A stretch of 64,000 nt of DNA from Cognatiluteimonas telluris. GTDB taxonomy: Bacteria; Pseudomonadota; Gammaproteobacteria; Xanthomonadales; Xanthomonadaceae. Shown here piece after piece: positions 35,082 to 44,809 of the stretch (positions within the stretch are counted from its first letter, which is position 1; each line of letters starts with the position of its first letter). The position numbers and the translations under genes were made by a program. Location of the stretch: contig NZ_JAANOY010000010.1 of NCBI RefSeq assembly GCF_011320095.1, positions 1 through 64,000 on the forward strand, in the 5' to 3' direction. The notes under the pieces are model-generated. The model saw only the letters and a program-made list of their open reading frames with translations. It made no database searches and was not told where the DNA came from.

Positions 35082-35112
35082 GCGCCAGGCAACCCCCGTT
35101 TCCACCCACCCC

Positions 35113-35132
35113 GGGCGCGCGCCAGCGCGCCC
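35113..35132 (+). terminator. GC-rich hairpin after cupredoxin gene
   Basis: Stem GGGCGCGC/GCGCGCCC with a GCCA loop, 31 bases after the cupredoxin stop and 29 bases before the next gene. There is no T-tract, so it could be a partial terminator or an mRNA-stabilising hairpin that sets the level of the third gene. Confidence 0.4.
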
Positions 35133-35161
35133 GTTCCCTTCGCTCAACCTGACGAAACCAC

Positions 35162-35905
35162 ATGACTTCCAAGCGCCACCTGTTGCTGCAAGCCCTGCTG
35201 CTGTCGAGCCTGGCTCCGCTGAGCCCCATGGTCTTCGCCGGTGCCGCCGACACCGTGTATGCGCCTGTGGTGGAGCAGGGCGAAACCGAATTCGAATTCC
35301 GCGGCGGCTGGCGAGATTTCGATCGCGCGCCGCAGGAGCATGCGTTCGTGTTCGATGTCGGCTATGGCGTCACCAACTGGTGGCGGACCGAAGCGGTGCT
35401 TGAATACGCCTCCGAGGATGGCAACCGTGGCGCGCTGGAAGGTTGGGAATGGGAGAACGTGTTCGTGCTGACCGAGCAGGGCAAACACTGGGCCGACGTC
35501 GGGCTGTTCGCCGAATACGAGCACAGCTTCGCCGCCGGTCCGGATGAGATCAAGATCGGGCCGATGTTCCAGAAGGAAGTCGGCCCCACGGTCGCCAACC
35601 TCAACCTCTTCTTCGAGCACGAAGTCGGGCATGGCGCCGGCGGCGACACCGAACTGGACTACTCCTGGCAGGTGAAGTGGCGCGGCAACGAGGCGCTGGA
35701 ATTCGGCGTGCAGGGCTTCGGCGGGCTGGGCACCATGGACCACCTGGGCGACGATGATTCGCACATCCTCGGTCCGGCGCTGTTCGGCGTGAAGCGACTG
35801 CCCGGCGGCGACAAGTTCGGCTACAACGCCGCCGTGCTCGGCGGAATGAACCAGGCCGCGCCGGATGTCACGGTGCGCTTCCAGCTCGAGTACGAAATGT
35901 ACTGA
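35162..35905 (+). CDS. Beta-barrel-like outer-membrane protein of the FTR1 locus
   Basis: A 247-residue protein with a signal peptide (to about Ala26, SPMVFA). The rest alternates hydrophobic and polar residues in short strands rich in Trp/Tyr/Phe and Gly, and the last residue is Tyr (FQLEYEMY), the aromatic end recognised by the barrel-assembly machinery. I do not recognise a named family. It reads as an 8-10-strand barrel. It is the third gene on the strand behind FTR1 and the cupredoxin, so it may form the outer-membrane step of the iron system. Many acidic residues occur, for example ASEDGNRGALEGWEWEN and GDDDSH, suiting cation passage. Confidence 0.78.
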   Translation: MTSKRHLLLQALLLSSLAPLSPMVFAGAADTVYAPVVEQGETEFEFRGGWRDFDRAPQEHAFVFDVGYGVTNWWRTEAVLEYASEDGNRGALEGWEWENVFVLTEQGKHWADVGLFAEYEHSFAAGPDEIKIGPMFQKEVGPTVANLNLFFEHEVGHGAGGDTELDYSWQVKWRGNEALEFGVQGFGGLGTMDHLGDDDSHILGPALFGVKRLPGGDKFGYNAAVLGGMNQAAPDVTVRFQLEYEMY

Positions 35906-35924
35906 CGCGTGTTTCCGCCACGGG

Positions 35925-35942
35925 ACCGCGCGTTTGCGCGGT
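35925..35942 (+). terminator. Hairpin after the barrel gene
   Basis: Stem ACCGCGC/GCGCGGT with a GTTT loop begins 20 bases after the stop. It lacks a clean T-tract, so it is only a candidate terminator for the FTR1 operon, in the 154-base gap to the convergent helicase gene. Confidence 0.4.
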
Positions 35943-36059
35943 GCACGAGCTTTGCGAGGCGCGGCTCTGCGCGTGGCCATGGCGCATCATCCGTCGCGGT
36001 CGTGGACGCCGGTTGAAGACCGCTTGCGTGCACTGTGCGAACCACGCTCGCGCGCGGGC

Positions 36060-39000
36060 CTAGCGCAAGGCGATGCCCGGGGAAAGGGTTGCAAGCGGCA
36101 GGTGCGAATCCGGCTCGCGCAGCAGCAGCTTGCGCGCGGCGCGCTGCTCTTCGGGCGACAGGCCTGCGAGGAATTCCACCTGGCCCGCCACCAGCGTCGC
36201 CAATGGCAGGCCGTCGCGCAGGACGAAGCGCGCGCCGGGCTGGCGTGGCAGCTTTGCGCCGGGCAGCAGGGTGCCGACCAGGTTCAGGGGATCCAGCGCC
36301 GACAGCGCCAGCATCGCCCCATCATGCTCGCGCTTGCGGACGCCGCGCAGCGACGCGATCGCTTCCGGCAGCGCGAACTGCTCGCCACTGAGTCCCGACA
36401 CGAAACGCCCGCCGCGGATTTCGCCGCGGGCTTCCAGGCGGTGGTACACGCGCAGCAAGTCCCGCCACGGCGGCAGCCATGCCGCTTCGCGCTCGAGCAG
36501 CCGCCAGCAGACGACGCCATAGCGGCGCAGCAGGGTACGGGCGACGTGTTCGACGTCCTCGGCGGCGGGCGCGTGCTTCCTGTCGTTGCTTGCGCGCAGG
36601 CGGGGGTTTGGCGATGGCGCGCTTGCGCCGCGAGATGGATCCATCGCCAGCGGATTCGCGCCGTCGCCAACACCCCGATCGGCAGTGGTGACACCCGCGC
36701 GTCGCGTCAAGGTCCAGCGACCGGCATCCTCGATCCCGAGCAGCGCCATCCGCCGCCCACGGCGCGCATGGTTGGACGGCCGTTTGGACTGCGGCACCAG
36801 CAGCGCGCGAAGCCCGGCGAAGCTGTCGCAGTGCACGCGTCCGCGGGCGACGAGTTCGGCCAGCGCGTCCTCCAGTTCGGTGCGCAGCAGGTGCGCCTCG
36901 CCAACGAGTTCGTCGAAGAACGAGGCGCCATGGTCGTGCAGGACGTCGGCCACTTTCTGCGCGCGCGACGACAGCGCGGGCGCCTCTTCGCGCTGGCCGG
37001 CGCTCAGCCGCGTCCACAGCGCCAGTTGCCGCCGCGGCAGCAGCACGATCGGCGTCGCGCGCACCGGCGCGGCGCGGCCACCGCTCTCGGCCTGGGTGCT
37101 CGCACCTCGCAGCCGCGTCCAGGCCACGCGCCCGGCGGTGCACAGGTCGTCGAGCCAGGAAATCGCGTAGTCGCTCACCCGCGCCGGCAGCAGTTCGGTT
37201 TCCCAAGCGCCAGCAGCCGCCTCGAAGCCCTCCAGCTGCGCGAGCACGCCAGCCAGAGCCTCCGGCCCGCTCACGCGCGTGGATGCGGACACGCGCTGCC
37301 AGTCGAGCAGGAAGCGCATGAAGTCGCGCGGTTCGACCGGTTCGATCTCGCGTCGCAGCCTGCCGATGGTGTAGCGATGGATGCGCGCGAGCAGGTGGCG
37401 TTCGCACCATTCCTCCTCGCTGGCGCTGTCGGCACAGGCGGCGGCGGTGAAGCGGCCACGCATGACGTAACCCTCGGTCTCCAGCGCGAGCAGCGCCAGG
37501 TCGATGTCGGCGCGTGCGAGCACGAGCGATGTCGCCAGCGCATCGGCGGTGGTCGGGCCCAGCCCGGTCATGCGCGCGCGCACGAGTTCGAGTGCGGCGG
37601 TATCGCGCGGCCAGACCTGGTCGGCGAACTCCGCCGGCGCCTCGATAGGCGGCACGCACGCGGCATCCGGATACAGCACCCGGGCCTGTGGCAGGCGTTC
37701 GGCGGCGAACCAGAGGCTGCTTTCTTCATCTCCGGCGATTGAACGCTGGCCCGTGCAGGATTCGCGGATCGGCGCGTCTTGAGGTGCTTCGGCGATGCCA
37801 TTCGCAAGCGGCGCGTTCCCGCTTCGACGCGCCCTCACCCCAACCCCTGTCCGGACGGGAAAGGGGCGCAGCCGTGTCGCGCGATGGGCCCTGGCCAGGC
37901 CATGCAGCAGTTGGCCCCAGCCGTTGGCCTGCGCTTCGTCCCCGGTGACGCAGCCCAGTCCCATCAGCGCGTCGTGCATCTCGTCGGCGTCGCGCACCTG
38001 CGGCCAGGCCTGTTCGCGCACCGACTCGATCGCGCCCGGATCCAGCCGCCCGAGGTCATCAGCGCTCTCGGCATCGCCGTAGCGGCGGCTCATCACCGCC
38101 TGCGTGCGCCGCTCCTCCAGTGGCGCGTCGTCGAGGAAGGCATAGGGCTTGGCGTTGAGCGCCTCGGCGGCGAACGGCGAGGGCGCGGTGAGGTCACGCG
38201 CGACGATGCCGACTTCGCCGGATTCGAGCTTGCGCAGCAACGCCAGCCAGCCTTCGGCATCCATCGCTTCGTGCAGGCAGTCGTCCAGCGTCTGCGCGAC
38301 CAGCGGATGATCGGGGACCTCGCGTTCGCCAACCAGGTTCTCCGCGCAGGCGACCTGATCGGGGAAGACGGTCGCCAGCAGGTCCTCGGATTTCATCCGC
38401 TGCAGCTGTGGTGCGACCTTCTTCCCGCCGATGAAACGCGGCAGCGCCAGGGCGGTGGTCGCATTCCAGCGCCAGCGCGCGCCGAACAGCGGCGCGTCCA
38501 GCAACGCCTGCACCAGCACGTGGCAGGCGCTGTTGGAATGCAGGTAGTGGGCGACCTCGATCAGCGGGAAGCTGTGGCTGGTCGACAGCGACAGCACGAT
38601 CGCGTTCTCGGTGGCCGCCGCCTGCAGTTCGAAGTTGAACGTGCGGCAGAAGCGCTTGCGCAGCGCCAGCCCCCAGGCGCGGTTGATGCGGCTGCCGTAG
38701 GGCGAATGGATGACCAGCTGGGTGCCGCCGGATTCGTCGAAGAAGCGCTCCATCGCCAGCGTCTCGCGCGTGGGCATCATCCCCAGCGACGCCTGCTGGC
38801 GGGCGAAGTAATCGACCAGCTGGCGTGCGGCTTCGGCCACCATGCCCACCTCGTCCACCAGCCACGCGATCACCGCTTCGTCGCCCTGCGGCAGCCGTGC
38901 GGCGATCTCGCTGCGCAGGCGCGACACGCCGATCGAGAGTTCATCGCTGCGTCCGGGCGCCTCGCCCAGCCAGAATGGAATGCTCGGCGGCAGGCCCTGG

Positions 39001-40688
39001 GCATCCTCGACCCGCACGCGCCCGGGTTCGACGCGCAGGATGCGGTAACTGGCGTTGCCCAGCTGGAAGATGTCGCCGGCCATGCTTTCGATCGCGAAGT
39101 CTTCGTTGACGTTGCCGATCGTCGTCGCCTGCGGCTCGAGGATGACGTTGTAGTCGCCGGTGTCGGGAATGGTGCCGCCGGACATCACCGCGGTCATCCG
39201 CCCACCCTTGCGGCCGCGCAGGCGTTTGTGCACGGCGTCGCGATGCAGGTAGCCGGCGCGTTGCCCGCGGCGGGTGCTGAAGCCTTCGGCCAGCATGCGC
39301 ACCACGGCGTCGAAGTCCTTGCGCGGCAGCTGCGCATAGGGCCACGCGCGCCGCGTCCAGTCGTACAGGGCGTCCTCGCCCCACTCGGTGGCCGAGACCT
39401 CGGCCACGATCTGCTGCGCCAGCACGTCCAGTGGCGCGACCGGCATGATCAGCGCATCGAGCTCGCCACGGCGCACGCAATCCAGCAGCGCCGCGCATTC
39501 GACCAGGTCCTCGCGCGACTGCGGGAACACCCGCCCCTTGGGCACGCCGCCGACCTGGTGCCCGGCGCGGCCCACGCGCTGCAGCAGCGCTGCGATCGAG
39601 CGCGGTGAGCCGAGCTGGATGACGAGGTCGACGTCACCGATGTCGATGCCGAGCTCGAGCGAAGCGGTCGCGACAAGGACCTTCAAATCACCGCGCTTGA
39701 GCCGCTGCTCGGCATCCAGCCGCAGCTCCTTCGCCAAACTGCCGTGGTGCGCGGCAACGGCGTCCTTGCCCAGGCGTTCGGCCAGGTGGCGCGATGCGCG
39801 CTCGGCCATGCGCCGGGTGTTGACGAACACCAGCGTGGTGCGATGCGCCTCGACCAGTTCGGCCACGCGTGCGTACACCAGCTCCCACTGCTCGTTGGAC
39901 ATCACCGGCTGCAGGGGCACCGGCGGCAGTTCGAGCGCCAGGTCGCGCCGGCGGGTGTAGCCGATGTCGACGATCGCGCAGTCGGGCGTGCCGTCGTTCG
40001 CCACCGCCGCGCTGCCGACCAGGAAGCGCGCGACGTCATCGATGGGCTTCTGCGTCGCCGACAGCCCGACCCGGGTCAACCGTCGCCCGCACAGCGCTTC
40101 CAGGCGCTCGAGCGACAACGCCAAGTGGCTGCCGCGCTTGCTCGACACCATCGCGTGGATCTCGTCGACGATGACGGTGCGGGTCGAAGCCAGCATCGCG
40201 CGGCCGGACTCCGAGCCCAGCAGCACGTACAGCGATTCCGGCGTCGTGACCAGGATGTGCGGCGGCGATTTGCGCAGCCGCGCGCGCTCGGATTGCGGCG
40301 TGTCGCCGGTACGTACCGCGGTGCGGATCTCGACGTCCGGCAGCCCCTGCCGCGCGAGTTCGTCGCGGATGCCCTGCAGCGGCGCCTCCAGGTTGATGTG
40401 GATGTCGTTGGACAGCGCCTTCAGCGGCGAGACGTAGACGACCTGGGTGACATCGGGCAGCTCGCCCGCGAGGCCTTCGCGCACCAGGGCGTCGATCGCG
40501 GCAAGGAAGGCCGTGAGTGTCTTGCCCGAGCCGGTGGGTGCCGCCACCAGCGTGTTGCGGCTGGATGCGATCGCCGGCCACGCCTGCGCCTGCGCCTGGG
40601 TCGGCGCGGGAAAGCTGCGTTGGAACCACGCGGTGACCGCGGGATGGAAGCCCGGATCGACCGCCGGCGCGGAGGGCGATGGCGACAT
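36060..40688 (-). CDS. Lhr-like ATP-dependent DEAD/DEAH helicase
   Basis: A very large 1542-residue superfamily 2 helicase of the Lhr type, linked to DNA repair and RNA handling. Motif I is PTGSGKT at residues 51-57, motif [11 protein letters not shown] near 210, RecA2 motifs [11 protein letters not shown] and [10 protein letters not shown] winged-helix domain and the long Lhr C-terminal extension follow. The start at 40688 is preferred to an ATG 27 codons upstream. Two low-complexity Arg/Pro-rich inserts interrupt the C-terminal half (DNA ~37,790-37,900 and ~36,580-36,710). The first contains a repeat-like DNA stretch at 37831-37869. The gene stands alone. Confidence 0.92.
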   Translation of the reverse strand: MSPSPSAPAVDPGFHPAVTAWFQRSFPAPTQAQAQAWPAIASSRNTLVAAPTGSGKTLTAFLAAIDALVREGLAGELPDVTQVVYVSPLKALSNDIHINLEAPLQGIRDELARQGLPDVEIRTAVRTGDTPQSERARLRKSPPHILVTTPESLYVLLGSESGRAMLASTRTVIVDEIHAMVSSKRGSHLALSLERLEALCGRRLTRVGLSATQKPIDDVARFLVGSAAVANDGTPDCAIVDIGYTRRRDLALELPPVPLQPVMSNEQWELVYARVAELVEAHRTTLVFVNTRRMAERASRHLAERLGKDAVAAHHGSLAKELRLDAEQRLKRGDLKVLVATASLELGIDIGDVDLVIQLGSPRSIAALLQRVGRAGHQVGGVPKGRVFPQSREDLVECAALLDCVRRGELDALIMPVAPLDVLAQQIVAEVSATEWGEDALYDWTRRAWPYAQLPRKDFDAVVRMLAEGFSTRRGQRAGYLHRDAVHKRLRGRKGGRMTAVMSGGTIPDTGDYNVILEPQATTIGNVNEDFAIESMAGDIFQLGNASYRILRVEPGRVRVEDAQGLPPSIPFWLGEAPGRSDELSIGVSRLRSEIAARLPQGDEAVIAWLVDEVGMVAEAARQLVDYFARQQASLGMMPTRETLAMERFFDESGGTQLVIHSPYGSRINRAWGLALRKRFCRTFNFELQAAATENAIVLSLSTSHSFPLIEVAHYLHSNSACHVLVQALLDAPLFGARWRWNATTALALPRFIGGKKVAPQLQRMKSEDLLATVFPDQVACAENLVGEREVPDHPLVAQTLDDCLHEAMDAEGWLALLRKLESGEVGIVARDLTAPSPFAAEALNAKPYAFLDDAPLEERRTQAVMSRRYGDAESADDLGRLDPGAIESVREQAWPQVRDADEMHDALMGLGCVTGDEAQANGWGQLLHGLARAHRATRLRPFPVRTGVGVRARRSGNAPLANGIAEAPQDAPIRESCTGQRSIAGDEESSLWFAAERLPQARVLYPDAACVPPIEAPAEFADQVWPRDTAALELVRARMTGLGPTTADALATSLVLARADIDLALLALETEGYVMRGRFTAAACADSASEEEWCERHLLARIHRYTIGRLRREIEPVEPRDFMRFLLDWQRVSASTRVSGPEALAGVLAQLEGFEAAAGAWETELLPARVSDYAISWLDDLCTAGRVAWTRLRGASTQAESGGRAAPVRATPIVLLPRRQLALWTRLSAGQREEAPALSSRAQKVADVLHDHGASFFDELVGEAHLLRTELEDALAELVARGRVHCDSFAGLRALLVPQSKRPSNHARRGRRMALLGIEDAGRWTLTRRAGVTTADRGVGDGANPLAMDPSRGASAPSPNPRLRASNDRKHAPAAEDVEHVARTLLRRYGVVCWRLLEREAAWLPPWRDLLRVYHRLEARGEIRGGRFVSGLSGEQFALPEAIASLRGVRKREHDGAMLALSALDPLNLVGTLLPGAKLPRQPGARFVLRDGLPLATLVAGQVEFLAGLSPEEQRAARKLLLREPDSHLPLATLSPGIALR
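37831..37869. repeat. Repeat-like insert inside the helicase gene
   Basis: A stretch beginning GCCCTCACCCCAACCCCTGT and ending GGGAAAGGGGCGC lies within the helicase coding region. The CACCCCAACCCCT...AGGGG form resembles common intergenic palindromic repeats of gammaproteobacteria (partly palindromic: AACCCCTGTCCGGACGGG then AAAGGGGC). It keeps the frame, encoding an Arg/Pro/Val-rich patch. Confidence 0.5.
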
Positions 40689-40963
40689 CGCGGCATTATC
40701 CCGCCCCACGCCGGCGCGCGGCTGAACCTTGCAGCCGGCATTGAAATCCAGGCGAATCTGAGCGGCCATTCCCGATGCTGGCCGGTTCGCGTATCAACCG
40801 ATGCGACAGCCCGGCGGATCACGGTCCGGATCCGGCGACACGCATTCAGGTGCGTGCCGCCATTCGCGGCCCGACGCCAGCAGGGGCGGTTGGTCCTGAA
40901 TCAGGAACACGCGCCATTGTTGCGTCCTGCACGCATCCCACTGCTCACACCGCCCGCTCCGGG
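40689..40963. other. Intergenic region upstream of the helicase
   Basis: A 275-base gap between the helicase start and the end of a small gene on the same strand. It holds no credible gene. The one clear sequence feature is an imperfect palindrome TCCTGA-A-TCAGGA at 40894-40906, of operator-like size, about 206 bases before the helicase start. No strong promoter box is evident. Confidence 0.5.
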
Positions 40964-41149
40964 TTACCGCTTCGCCTGGTCGCCCCGATCGCCCTGCCCG
41001 GATTTCACCTCGGTCCTGGCGTCTTTGCGCCGATCCTGCGCCAGCGAGCGGCCGACGTCGTCGGATTCCTTGAAGCGACCCTGTTCATCGCGCCGCACGT
41101 AGCGCGCGTCGCCGTTGGGGGTGGTCAGTTCACGCTTGCTGTCGGACAT
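40964..41149 (-). CDS. Small conserved hydrophilic protein
   Basis: A 61-residue protein, very hydrophilic and rich in Lys, Arg, Asp and Glu, likely helical or disordered. The sequence RELTTPNGDARYVRRDEQGR and the KESDDVGRSLAQDRRKDAR segment are of the type found in small conserved proteobacterial proteins of unknown role. A GGAG precedes the ATG by seven bases, and codon use is protein-like. It opens the small-protein stress-type cluster and is divergent from the next small gene with 113 bases between. No catalytic residues. Confidence 0.75.
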   Translation of the reverse strand: MSDSKRELTTPNGDARYVRRDEQGRFKESDDVGRSLAQDRRKDARTEVKSGQGDRGDQAKR

Positions 41150-41262
41150 GGGTTCACTCCACGTGGATGAGCCAGGTCCATGCTGTGCGCGGCGAAATGA
41201 AAGCAGCGCGAAACCAGCTGCGAAACCGGCTGCGAAAGCGGCCGATCACCCTGGGAGGGCGC

Positions 41263-41460
41263 ATGACGCCACTGGACAAGCCATTGCGGCGCGAAGTCAT
41301 GATCGAGGATCGCGCCTACACGCTCACGCTGGATCCGCACGGCCTGAAACTGGTCGAAAAGGGCCGGCGCAAAGGACTCGAACTGGCATGGGCCGACATG
41401 GTCAACGGCGATGCCGCACTCGCCGCCGCATTGCAGGGTTCGCTGGCGAAGTTGCGATGA
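41263..41460 (+). CDS. Small conserved hypothetical protein
   Basis: A 65-residue cytoplasmic protein (MTPLDKPLRREVMIEDRAYT start, then GLKLVEKGRRKGLELAWADM). It is compact, with an alternating beta then helix pattern that suggests a small folded domain. A GGGAGGG ribosome site sits seven bases before the ATG; an ATG 32 codons upstream gives a basic non-conserved extension and is not favoured. Function unknown. It is divergent from the preceding 61-residue gene and converges on a DUF4142 gene. Confidence 0.8.
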   Translation: MTPLDKPLRREVMIEDRAYTLTLDPHGLKLVEKGRRKGLELAWADMVNGDAALAAALQGSLAKLR

Positions 41461-41560
41461 AGCGTTCGCCAGCATCGCTTTCCGGCCGGCCGGACGACGA
41501 CGCGCCGGCATCCTTCGATGCCGGCGCGTCGCTGTCGTCGCGGCGATCCCAATCGGCGCG

Positions 41561-42295
41561 TTACGGGTTGGCGCCCAGCTTCTGCTGCAGGTCCTGCACC
41601 ATCTTCAGGTGATCGCGCAGCGTCGGCAGGCCGGCCTCGGCGAGCTTCTTCGCCTCGGGGGTGCTGGCGTTCTTCGCCGCGTTCTCGAACATCGCGATCG
41701 TCTTCTGGTGATCGGTCACCATCTCGTCGACATACGCCTTGTCCAGGTCCGCGCCGGTCTTGCCCTCCAGCGCGATGGTACTGATGCTCTCCGACGCCGG
41801 TGGCGTGACCTTCCCAGCCGCCGCTGCTTCGACCTTCTTGCCGAACGCCTTGTGGTCGCTTTCGATCTTCCTGGCGGCCTTCTTGACGTCGGCGTTGCTG
41901 CCCTGTTGCTCGACCAGCTGCGAGGCGGCGATTTCCTTCTGGCCGCCCATCATCGCCTGGGTATAGAACTGGGTGTCCTCGACCGGTCCGGACGCCAGCG
42001 CATCCATCGCCGATGCGCCGGCCATGGCGCCGGCCTCGGCGCCGGCCATTGCATTGGCGCTGCTGGCGTTGGTGGGCATGCCGTTGGCATCCATGCCGTT
42101 GTCCATGCCGTTTGCGCTCTCGGCCGGCAGCGTGGTGGTGGCGCCGGCCGGCGGCGCGGTCTCCGCGGGCGCCGTGGTGTCGGCGGCGGTGTTGTTGTCG
42201 TTCTTCTTGCAACCCGATGCCGCCAGCAGCGTGCCGCCGATGAACAGGGCGGCAGCCAGCGGTGTGATGCTGAAGGGATGCAGTAGCGGTTTCAT
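41561..42295 (-). CDS. DUF4142 lipoprotein
   Basis: A 244-residue lipoprotein: signal with lipobox AASGC (Cys29), then a ~70-residue Thr/Ala/Asn/Met-rich linker (repeated NGM and NAM units). A C-terminal DUF4142 helical domain follows (EDTQFYTQAMMGGQKEIAAS onward, EMVTDHQKTIAMFENAAKNA, TLRDHLKMVQDLQQKLG). The DUF4142 domain is a ferritin-like-looking four-helix bundle; His residues in HKAF, DHQK and RDHLK are candidate ligands, but no function is shown. It is first in a run of minus-strand stress-type envelope proteins. Confidence 0.87.
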   Translation of the reverse strand: MKPLLHPFSITPLAAALFIGGTLLAASGCKKNDNNTAADTTAPAETAPPAGATTTLPAESANGMDNGMDANGMPTNASSANAMAGAEAGAMAGASAMDALASGPVEDTQFYTQAMMGGQKEIAASQLVEQQGSNADVKKAARKIESDHKAFGKKVEAAAAGKVTPPASESISTIALEGKTGADLDKAYVDEMVTDHQKTIAMFENAAKNASTPEAKKLAEAGLPTLRDHLKMVQDLQQKLGANP

Positions 42296-42348
42296 GGCGC
42301 TCTCCTGCGCGTGCCCGTCATCGACGGCGCATAGCGGATGGTCTTCGA

Positions 42349-42756
42349 TCAGGGATTGGCATCCGGGTTGTCCGCCGGAGCGTTCTGGACCTGGTTGCTG
42401 TCGTCCTGCGGAGGTGTCGTCGGCTGGGGCATGTCCGCAGGCGGCGGCGTGGTGGTCGCGCCATTGGTGTCGGTCGTGCCGGAGCTGGCGTCGTCGGCCG
42501 TGCCCATGTCGCTGGCATTGCCCATCGTCGTGCCGGTGGTCGCGTCGGCCGGCGTGGTGTTGTCGGTCGGGGCGGTGGTGGCCGTGGCCGACGTGTCGGC
42601 GGCAACACCTGCCGGCTGGGCGGGCGCGGTGGGCGTGGTGTCGGCTGCGGTGCCGTTGTCCGCGGTCTGTTCGCCCTTGTTGCAGCCGGTGAGCAGCGTC
42701 GCGCCGAGCAGCAATGCGCCGGCCAGCGATGCGCAGGTGGAAAGAGTCTTCTTCAT
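42349..42756 (-). CDS. Thr/Ala/Asp-rich lipoprotein
   Basis: A 135-residue lipoprotein with a classic signal and lipobox LLTGC (Cys25 approximately). The mature part is almost wholly low complexity: Thr, Ala, Asp, Pro and Asn, acidic, no predicted fold. It may be a surface spacer or a small stress lipoprotein. GGAG before the ATG is eight bases away. It lies 53 bases upstream (on the same strand) of the DUF4142 gene, so the two are probably co-transcribed. Confidence 0.77.
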   Translation of the reverse strand: MKKTLSTCASLAGALLLGATLLTGCNKGEQTADNGTAADTTPTAPAQPAGVAADTSATATTAPTDNTTPADATTGTTMGNASDMGTADDASSGTTDTNGATTTPPPADMPQPTTPPQDDSNQVQNAPADNPDANP

Positions 42757-42785
42757 GTGCTTACTCCATCAGTACGGGACGTTGC

Positions 42786-43061
42786 TTACGGCGAGGTCGG
42801 TGGATTGGTGGTGTCCTGGCCGGAATCGTCCTGGGTGGTATCGCCCTGGGTGTTGGTCGTCGTCGTGCTGTCGGTGCCGTTGGTGGTGGTGCTGGTCGTC
42901 GTCGTGGTGCTGTCCTGCCCGTTGCCGGTGGTGGACGTCGACGTGCTGGACTGCATGCCGGTCTCGTCGGCATCGCGGACGTTGTTGTGGCAGCCGGCGG
43001 CGAACAGGCAGGCCGCGATGGCGATCGAGAGCGGGACGAGCGTGCGGGTCTTGGTGTTCAT
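42786..43061 (-). CDS. Small Thr/Ser-rich lipoprotein
   Basis: A 91-residue lipoprotein. Lipobox FAAGC gives a Cys at residue 24; the mature chain is a Thr/Ser/Asp-rich repeat of short units (TSTTGN, TTTTTST, TNGTDST) with Gln and no hydrophobic core. An AGGAGA site lies six bases before the ATG. It is 29 bases upstream of the previous lipoprotein on the same strand; both share size and composition and probably arose by duplication of a similar surface-exposed lipoprotein. Function unknown. Confidence 0.77.
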   Translation of the reverse strand: MNTKTRTLVPLSIAIAACLFAAGCHNNVRDADETGMQSSTSTSTTGNGQDSTTTTTSTTTNGTDSTTTTNTQGDTTQDDSGQDTTNPPTSP

Positions 43062-43179
43062 GGGAATCTCCTGGTGGGGGACTTGCGAAGCGGAACAGAC
43101 GACGTGGGTAAACAGGTGACGTTGACGCATGGCAGGCCGTGTCGTGGCGGCGCTGGCGACGAGCCAGCGCATGCCGGAC

Positions 43180-44448
43180 TTACGCCACGGTCGAGCCGGG
43201 ACTTCCGCTGGAGCGCGCGCTGCTTCCGGGCGTGCTGCCCGCTCCGGTGGACAGGTTCGACGTCCCCGTCGAGGCACTGCCTGCGGAGGGAGACGTGCTG
43301 CCGCCGCCGCCCGAATGGCCCAGGCCGCTGGCACCGCCACCGGGACTTGTCGAAGCACCGGCCCGACCGCTGCCCTGCGTTGCGCTGGTGCCCATCGCGC
43401 CGCGGCTTTCCTGCGGCCGGGAGGAGGCATTCGTCACCCGGATCTGGTTGTTGACGTCGCGCACGCCGCTGCAGGCTTCGGCGAGGTCCTCGGCGCGATG
43501 CTTCATCCAGCGCTGCTCCACGGTGCCGGTGAGGGTGGCCACGCCGTTGCTGACGTCGACCGAGATGCCGCTGGCATCGATCTCGTCCGAGTCGGTCAGG
43601 CGCTCGTTGAGGTCGTCGCGGATGCGCTCGTCCGAGCGCGTGTAGTTCTTCGGCCCCAGGCCGCGATAGCCGCCGCGGCCGGCCCCGGTCGCGCCACGCA
43701 CGCCGTAGCCGCGCTCGCCCAGGCCCTGCCCGGTGACATCTTGCGCGCGCCAGGATTCGCGGCTCCTCGGATCGCGCCAACTGGAGGCATCGCCGTAACC
43801 CTCCTGGCTGTACCCGCCAAGGCCGCTGGTGCCGTCAGTGGTGGCGTGGGTATCGCCCGCAGTGCCCTGGCCGTAGAACCGCGGCACGTCCCGGGTGTCG
43901 AACCCGCGATGGCCGGCATCGCCGCGGTCATCGCCGCGGCTTGCGCGCGCCATGTCGCGCTCGTTACCGCGACCCACCCACGAGGCCGGGTTGCTGCGTG
44001 CCGGCCGCGACGGGGATCCGAAACCGAAGTCGTGGCCACGATCGCCATCCTCGCCGGGGGGCAACGACGTCGCCTGCGGATAGCTGCCTTCGCGGCCCTG
44101 GTTGTGCTGCGCGTAGCCGCCGCTCGCGTAGCGCGACTGGATGTCGCGATCGGCATCGGCGTGCTCGCCCTGGTGTCCACCCGACAGGTGGGCCGTGTTG
44201 CGGTCGGGCTCGGCGCCGTGCCCGGCGCCGCTTGCGTACTCGCCCGTGCCGTAGCCGGAGGCGGAATGGCGATCGGACTGCGCGCGCTCGTACTGCCCTG
44301 GTCCGCGGGTGCGGTTATTCATGTCGTGGCTCCTGTCCTCGACCCATTGAAGTGCGGTGTGTGCCCACTGCGAACCCATCCGTAGCGCGTCGCGCGCGGC
44401 GGCCTTGAGTTCACGTGCAGCCGACGCGGCGGGGTGGTTGTCCTGCAC
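43180..44448 (-). CDS. BON domain protein, Gly/Arg/Ser-rich
   Basis: A 422-residue protein. From the start at a GTG (44448, preceded by GAGGAAC) it has an amphipathic helix with SAARELKAAARDALRMG, a long hydrophilic Gly/Arg/Ser/Asp-rich central stretch, then a BON domain. The BON core DERIRDDLNERLTDSDEID, SVDVSNGVATLTGTVEQRWM and AEDLAEACSGVRDVNNQI is well conserved. A Gly/Ser/Thr-rich tail follows. BON domains bind phospholipid and occur in osmotically induced proteins such as OsmY. A start at 44322 would remove the N-terminal helix. No signal peptide is apparent. Confidence 0.82.
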   Translation of the reverse strand: MQDNHPAASAARELKAAARDALRMGSQWAHTALQWVEDRSHDMNNRTRGPGQYERAQSDRHSASGYGTGEYASGAGHGAEPDRNTAHLSGGHQGEHADADRDIQSRYASGGYAQHNQGREGSYPQATSLPPGEDGDRGHDFGFGSPSRPARSNPASWVGRGNERDMARASRGDDRGDAGHRGFDTRDVPRFYGQGTAGDTHATTDGTSGLGGYSQEGYGDASSWRDPRSRESWRAQDVTGQGLGERGYGVRGATGAGRGGYRGLGPKNYTRSDERIRDDLNERLTDSDEIDASGISVDVSNGVATLTGTVEQRWMKHRAEDLAEACSGVRDVNNQIRVTNASSRPQESRGAMGTSATQGSGRAGASTSPGGGASGLGHSGGGGSTSPSAGSASTGTSNLSTGAGSTPGSSARSSGSPGSTVA

Positions 44449-44809
44449 GAGGCGTTCCTCCGTGGTTGGGCTGGAGATGGGAGATGAAAGGCGCAATTCC
44501 CGTGCCAGCGCCGAAGCGCGCGACAGCCGGTCAGCGTCGAGCTTTCCTGCGTCGGCACGGGCTCGTGGCGTGATGTTTTTTCCTTCGTGGTGGAAATTGT
44601 TTCCTCCCGATCCGGCGCACGGCCGCATCGCGCGGCACGCGCACAGCGTCCGGCATCGCGCCGATCGCCTGCGCGCCTTCGTCACGCCCGTGCCCCTGCG
44701 CGACGCCGGTTGGCACGAAGGTTGCTGCTGCTTCTGCAGCCGGACTGCCATCGGCGCGCGTCGCCGGCGACAGCAACGCACCCCACCGCAACGACACCAG
44801 GAGTACGAC
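44449..44809. other. Divergent promoter region of the BON and KGG genes
   Basis: 361 bases without a credible gene between two divergent stress-type genes. A less GC-rich patch near 44573-44610 contains a TTTTTT run and an imperfect palindrome GGAAATTGTTTCC (44592-44604), a possible operator or promoter element. I see nothing else. Confidence 0.55.

Noticed and set aside
37779-39608. A 609-codon plus-strand frame opposite the helicase
   Set aside because: Antisense to motif-bearing helicase sequence, composition typical of shadow frames.
42349-43061. Thr/Ala/Asp-rich repeats resembling a CRISPR or tandem DNA array
   Set aside because: The repetition is at the amino-acid level in two lipoproteins, with no fixed repeat length and no spacers.
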